A DNA stretch of 40,386 bases, taken from a bacterium (lineage in GTDB: Bacteria > Elusimicrobiota > Elusimicrobia > UBA1565 > UBA9628). The stretch is from assembly GCA_021783355.1 (NCBI GenBank), contig JAJXTZ010000004.1, forward strand, positions 1 to 40,386, given 5' to 3'. This document shows, in pieces, positions 35,809 through 40,386 of this stretch. How positions within the stretch are numbered: the stretch's first letter is position 1; every line of letters begins with the position of its first letter. Both the position numbers and the translations under genes were made by a program. Below the pieces are notes generated by a model. That model made no database searches. It was not told the origin of the DNA and worked only from the letters and a program-made list of their open reading frames with translations.

Positions 35809-36306
35809 ATGACCCAGAACGACTGCCCCTGCGGCTCCGGCCGCCCCTTTTCCGCCTGCTGCGAGCCCTACCTGACCGGCAAGGCCGATGCCCCCACCGC
35901 CGAGGCCCTGATGCGCGCCCGCTACGCCGCGTACGCGACCGGGCGGGTGGACTTCATCGGCAAGACCCACGCCCCGGAAAGCAGCGCCGATTTCGACCGC
36001 AAGGCCTCGGAGAAGTGGGCCAAGGACTCGGAGTGGAAGGGCCTGGAGATCGTCGCGGTCAAGGACGGCGGCGCCTCGGACGCGACCGGGGTGGTGAACT
36101 TCGTCGCCCGCTTCGTCCAAGGCGGCCAGGCCTACGAGCACCGGGAGATCGCGACCTTCCGCAAGGAGGGCGCGCGCTGGTTCTTCGTGGACGGCAAGAC
36201 CCCCAAGCCCGACACCTTCGTCAAGTCCGGCCCCGACCTGGGCCGCAACGACCCCTGCCACTGCGGCTCCGGCAAGAAATTCAAGAAGTGCCACGGCAAA
36301 AATTAA
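35809..36306 (+). CDS. SEC-C motif protein (YchJ-like, NTF2-fold)
   Basis: N-terminal [13 protein letters not shown] and C-terminal [21 protein letters not shown] motifs; [24 protein letters not shown]. Confidence 0.9.
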   Translation: MTQNDCPCGSGRPFSACCEPYLTGKADAPTAEALMRARYAAYATGRVDFIGKTHAPESSADFDRKASEKWAKDSEWKGLEIVAVKDGGASDATGVVNFVARFVQGGQAYEHREIATFRKEGARWFFVDGKTPKPDTFVKSGPDLGRNDPCHCGSGKKFKKCHGKN

Positions 36307-36333
36307 CTTAGGTGCCTGGCACCTAAGTTAATT
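36301..36333. terminator. 33-bp perfect palindrome (REP-like or terminator) overlapping SEC-C stop codon
   Basis: AATTAACTTAGGTGCC-T-GGCACCTAAGTTAATT followed by TCTTC; 16-bp arms. Confidence 0.65.
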
Positions 36334-36397
36334 TCTTCGGCCCCCGGCCGGGAGGTCCGCGGATCGGGGGCGCGGCGGGGCCGGCCCGCCGAAAAGC

Positions 36398-36403
36398 TAT
36401 AAT
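36398..36403 (+). promoter_or_regulatory. -10 element TATAAT of alaS
   Basis: Exact TATAAT 16 nt upstream of alaS ATG. Confidence 0.55.
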
Positions 36404-36419
36404 CACCCCCGCCAACAAC

Positions 36420-39008
<2,589 letters not shown>

Positions 39009-39031
39009 ACTTCCCAAGGAGACGAACCCTC

Positions 39032-39295
39032 ATGACCCTCGCCCCCGCGCTCGCCGCCCAGATCGAGGCCGCCTACGACTTCCGCGGCCACTGCACCGTG
39101 ACCCTCGCCGACGGCTCCGTCTTCGAGGGCTTCCTGTTCAACCGGGAGCTGGCGCCCCTCAAGGGCGAGCCCTACGCCGAGTTCATGATCAAGAACTCCG
39201 ACGAGCGCCGCCGGGTCCCGGCCGCCTCCATCAAGTCGCTGGTCCTCTCCGGCAAGGACTTCGCCGTGCCCTTCGTCCCGCCCCAGAAGGACTGA
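39032..39295 (+). CDS. Small (87 aa) Sm-like beta-barrel-type hypothetical protein
   Basis: MTLAPALAAQIEAAYDFRGHCTVTLADGSVFEGFLFNRELAPLKGEPYAEFMIKNSDERRRVPAASIKSLVLSGKDFAVPF; SD AAGGAG. Confidence 0.7.
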   Translation: MTLAPALAAQIEAAYDFRGHCTVTLADGSVFEGFLFNRELAPLKGEPYAEFMIKNSDERRRVPAASIKSLVLSGKDFAVPFVPPQKD

Positions 39296-39339
39296 CCTCC
39301 CCCCTGGCGCGGCGCCCGTTTTCCGGGCACACTAAGGCC

Positions 39340-40386
39340 ATGAGCCGGCGGACCCCCGTTCTCGCCGCCCTTCTGGCCGCGCTGTGCGTCGCGGCGCGGG
39401 CCGCCGTCGTCGAGGTCGTCCCGCTGTATCCGGCGGCCTCCGCCCCGTGGGCCGGCGCCATCGGCGGAGCCCTGACCGCGCCGCCCGCCGGCGCGCCCGC
39501 CCTCTCGGCCGCCCTGGTCCCGCTGGCCGCGCCCGCGGCGCCCCCGGCCGCGGCCTACGCCCCGCTGGTCGCGCAGCTTGAAGGAACCCTGCACCTGACC
39601 CCGACCGAGTTCCGGGCCATGCCGCCCTCCGAGCGCCGCACCGCGCTGGAGCTGGCCGCCGAGGCCGCGCACGAGGACCTGGCGCAGAAGACCTACGAGC
39701 TGGCCGCACGGGCCCGCGCCCTCTGCGCGCCGGGCCGGGCGCTGGACCGCGAAGGGCGCGCCGAGCTCTACCGAGTGGTCGCGCGCCTGGACGAAGTGCG
39801 CGCCCGCTACGGCCCTTACTTGAATGACGCCGAGCGCGGCGAGGCGGACCGCTCCTACGCGCAAGCCGCGGGGCGCGCCTGGCAGATCCGCGCCGAGCTG
39901 CTCGGCGAGGACGGCAAGAGCCTCTCCGAGTCCTTCGCCGGCGCGGGGCGCGACATGCCCGCCGCCGCTCCGGCCGCCGCGGCGCCGCTGCCGCCCGGCA
40001 CCCCGGCCGCGGTCAAGCTGCTGGAGCGCATGCGCGCCTCCAAGCACGGCTGGGGCGCCGACGACCTGGACGCGCTCCTCACCGGCTTCGGCTTCGTGCG
40101 GCGCGACGGAGGCAAGCACCGCATCTACACCCATCCGGACTACCCCCAGCTCCACGAGACCATCTCCCACCAGCGCGACCTGCCCGCCGGCTACGCGCAG
40201 ACCGCCATCAAGGACATCGAGGAACTGGGCCGCCTGCGCGCCGCCGCGGGCGCGCCGGCCGGGACGGCGCCGTCGTCCGCGGTCCCCGCCGAGGTCAGCC
40301 TCGCCGACCTGGCCGTCCTGATCGCCCCGCCCGCCTCCGCCCAAGCCCCGAAGGCGCGCCCCGCCGCCCCCCAGTCGCGCGCTCCC
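39340..40386 (+). CDS. Secreted protein with C-terminal HicA/YcfA-like domain (open at window edge)
   Basis: 349 in-frame codons with no stop to the window end; signal-like MSRRTPVLAALLAALCVAARA; AVKLLERMRASKHGWGADDLDALLTGFGFVRRDGGKHRIYTHPDYPQLHETISHQRDLPAGYAQTAIKDIEEL. Confidence 0.75.
   Translation, partial: MSRRTPVLAALLAALCVAARAAVVEVVPLYPAASAPWAGAIGGALTAPPAGAPALSAALVPLAAPAAPPAAAYAPLVAQLEGTLHLTPTEFRAMPPSERRTALELAAEAAHEDLAQKTYELAARARALCAPGRALDREGRAELYRVVARLDEVRARYGPYLNDAERGEADRSYAQAAGRAWQIRAELLGEDGKSLSESFAGAGRDMPAAAPAAAAPLPPGTPAAVKLLERMRASKHGWGADDLDALLTGFGFVRRDGGKHRIYTHPDYPQLHETISHQRDLPAGYAQTAIKDIEELGRLRAAAGAPAGTAPSSAVPAEVSLADLAVLIAPPASAQAPKARPAAPQSRAP

Overview
High-GC bacterial chromosomal window, most likely a Gram-negative (lpxD, TolC/RND systems). 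The lineage is not determinable from sequence alone; an Elusimicrobiota-like genome is only a guess. From left to right: the 5' end of ileS (minus, runs off the edge); a small membrane protein, a cyclic-nucleotide-binding protein and an AI-2E transporter; a tricorn-type protease; a response-regulator/hotdog-thioesterase fusion; an FGE-domain protein overlapping a GT2/GT21 glycosyltransferase; a decayed gene; lpxD preceded by an unannotated 48-aa Cys/His-rich ORF; an OmpR-family response regulator plus histidine kinase; secreted/PepSY/COG4705-type genes; an 11-kb unit OMF-adaptor-RND-adaptor-RND-OMF-beta-propeller; a membrane protein; a secreted charged-helix repeat protein; tRNA-Leu(CAA); an ABC-2 exporter; a PfkB kinase; SurA_N, bactofilin and M23 genes; a SEC-C protein; alaS; a small Sm-like protein; and a secreted protein with a HicA-like domain that is open at the right edge. 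Lead discovery candidate: four CusR/copper-box-like sites (ATGAC-N6-GTCAT or close variants), each exactly 32 bp upstream of a -10-like hexamer. They precede the 12164 secreted gene, the PepSY gene, the COG4705-like gene and the OMF that opens the double-RND operon. This suggests a local, possibly metal-responsive regulon run by the neighbouring two-component system. Second lead: many genes have a TAnnnT hexamer exactly 6-7 nt before the start codon, as expected for leaderless transcription.
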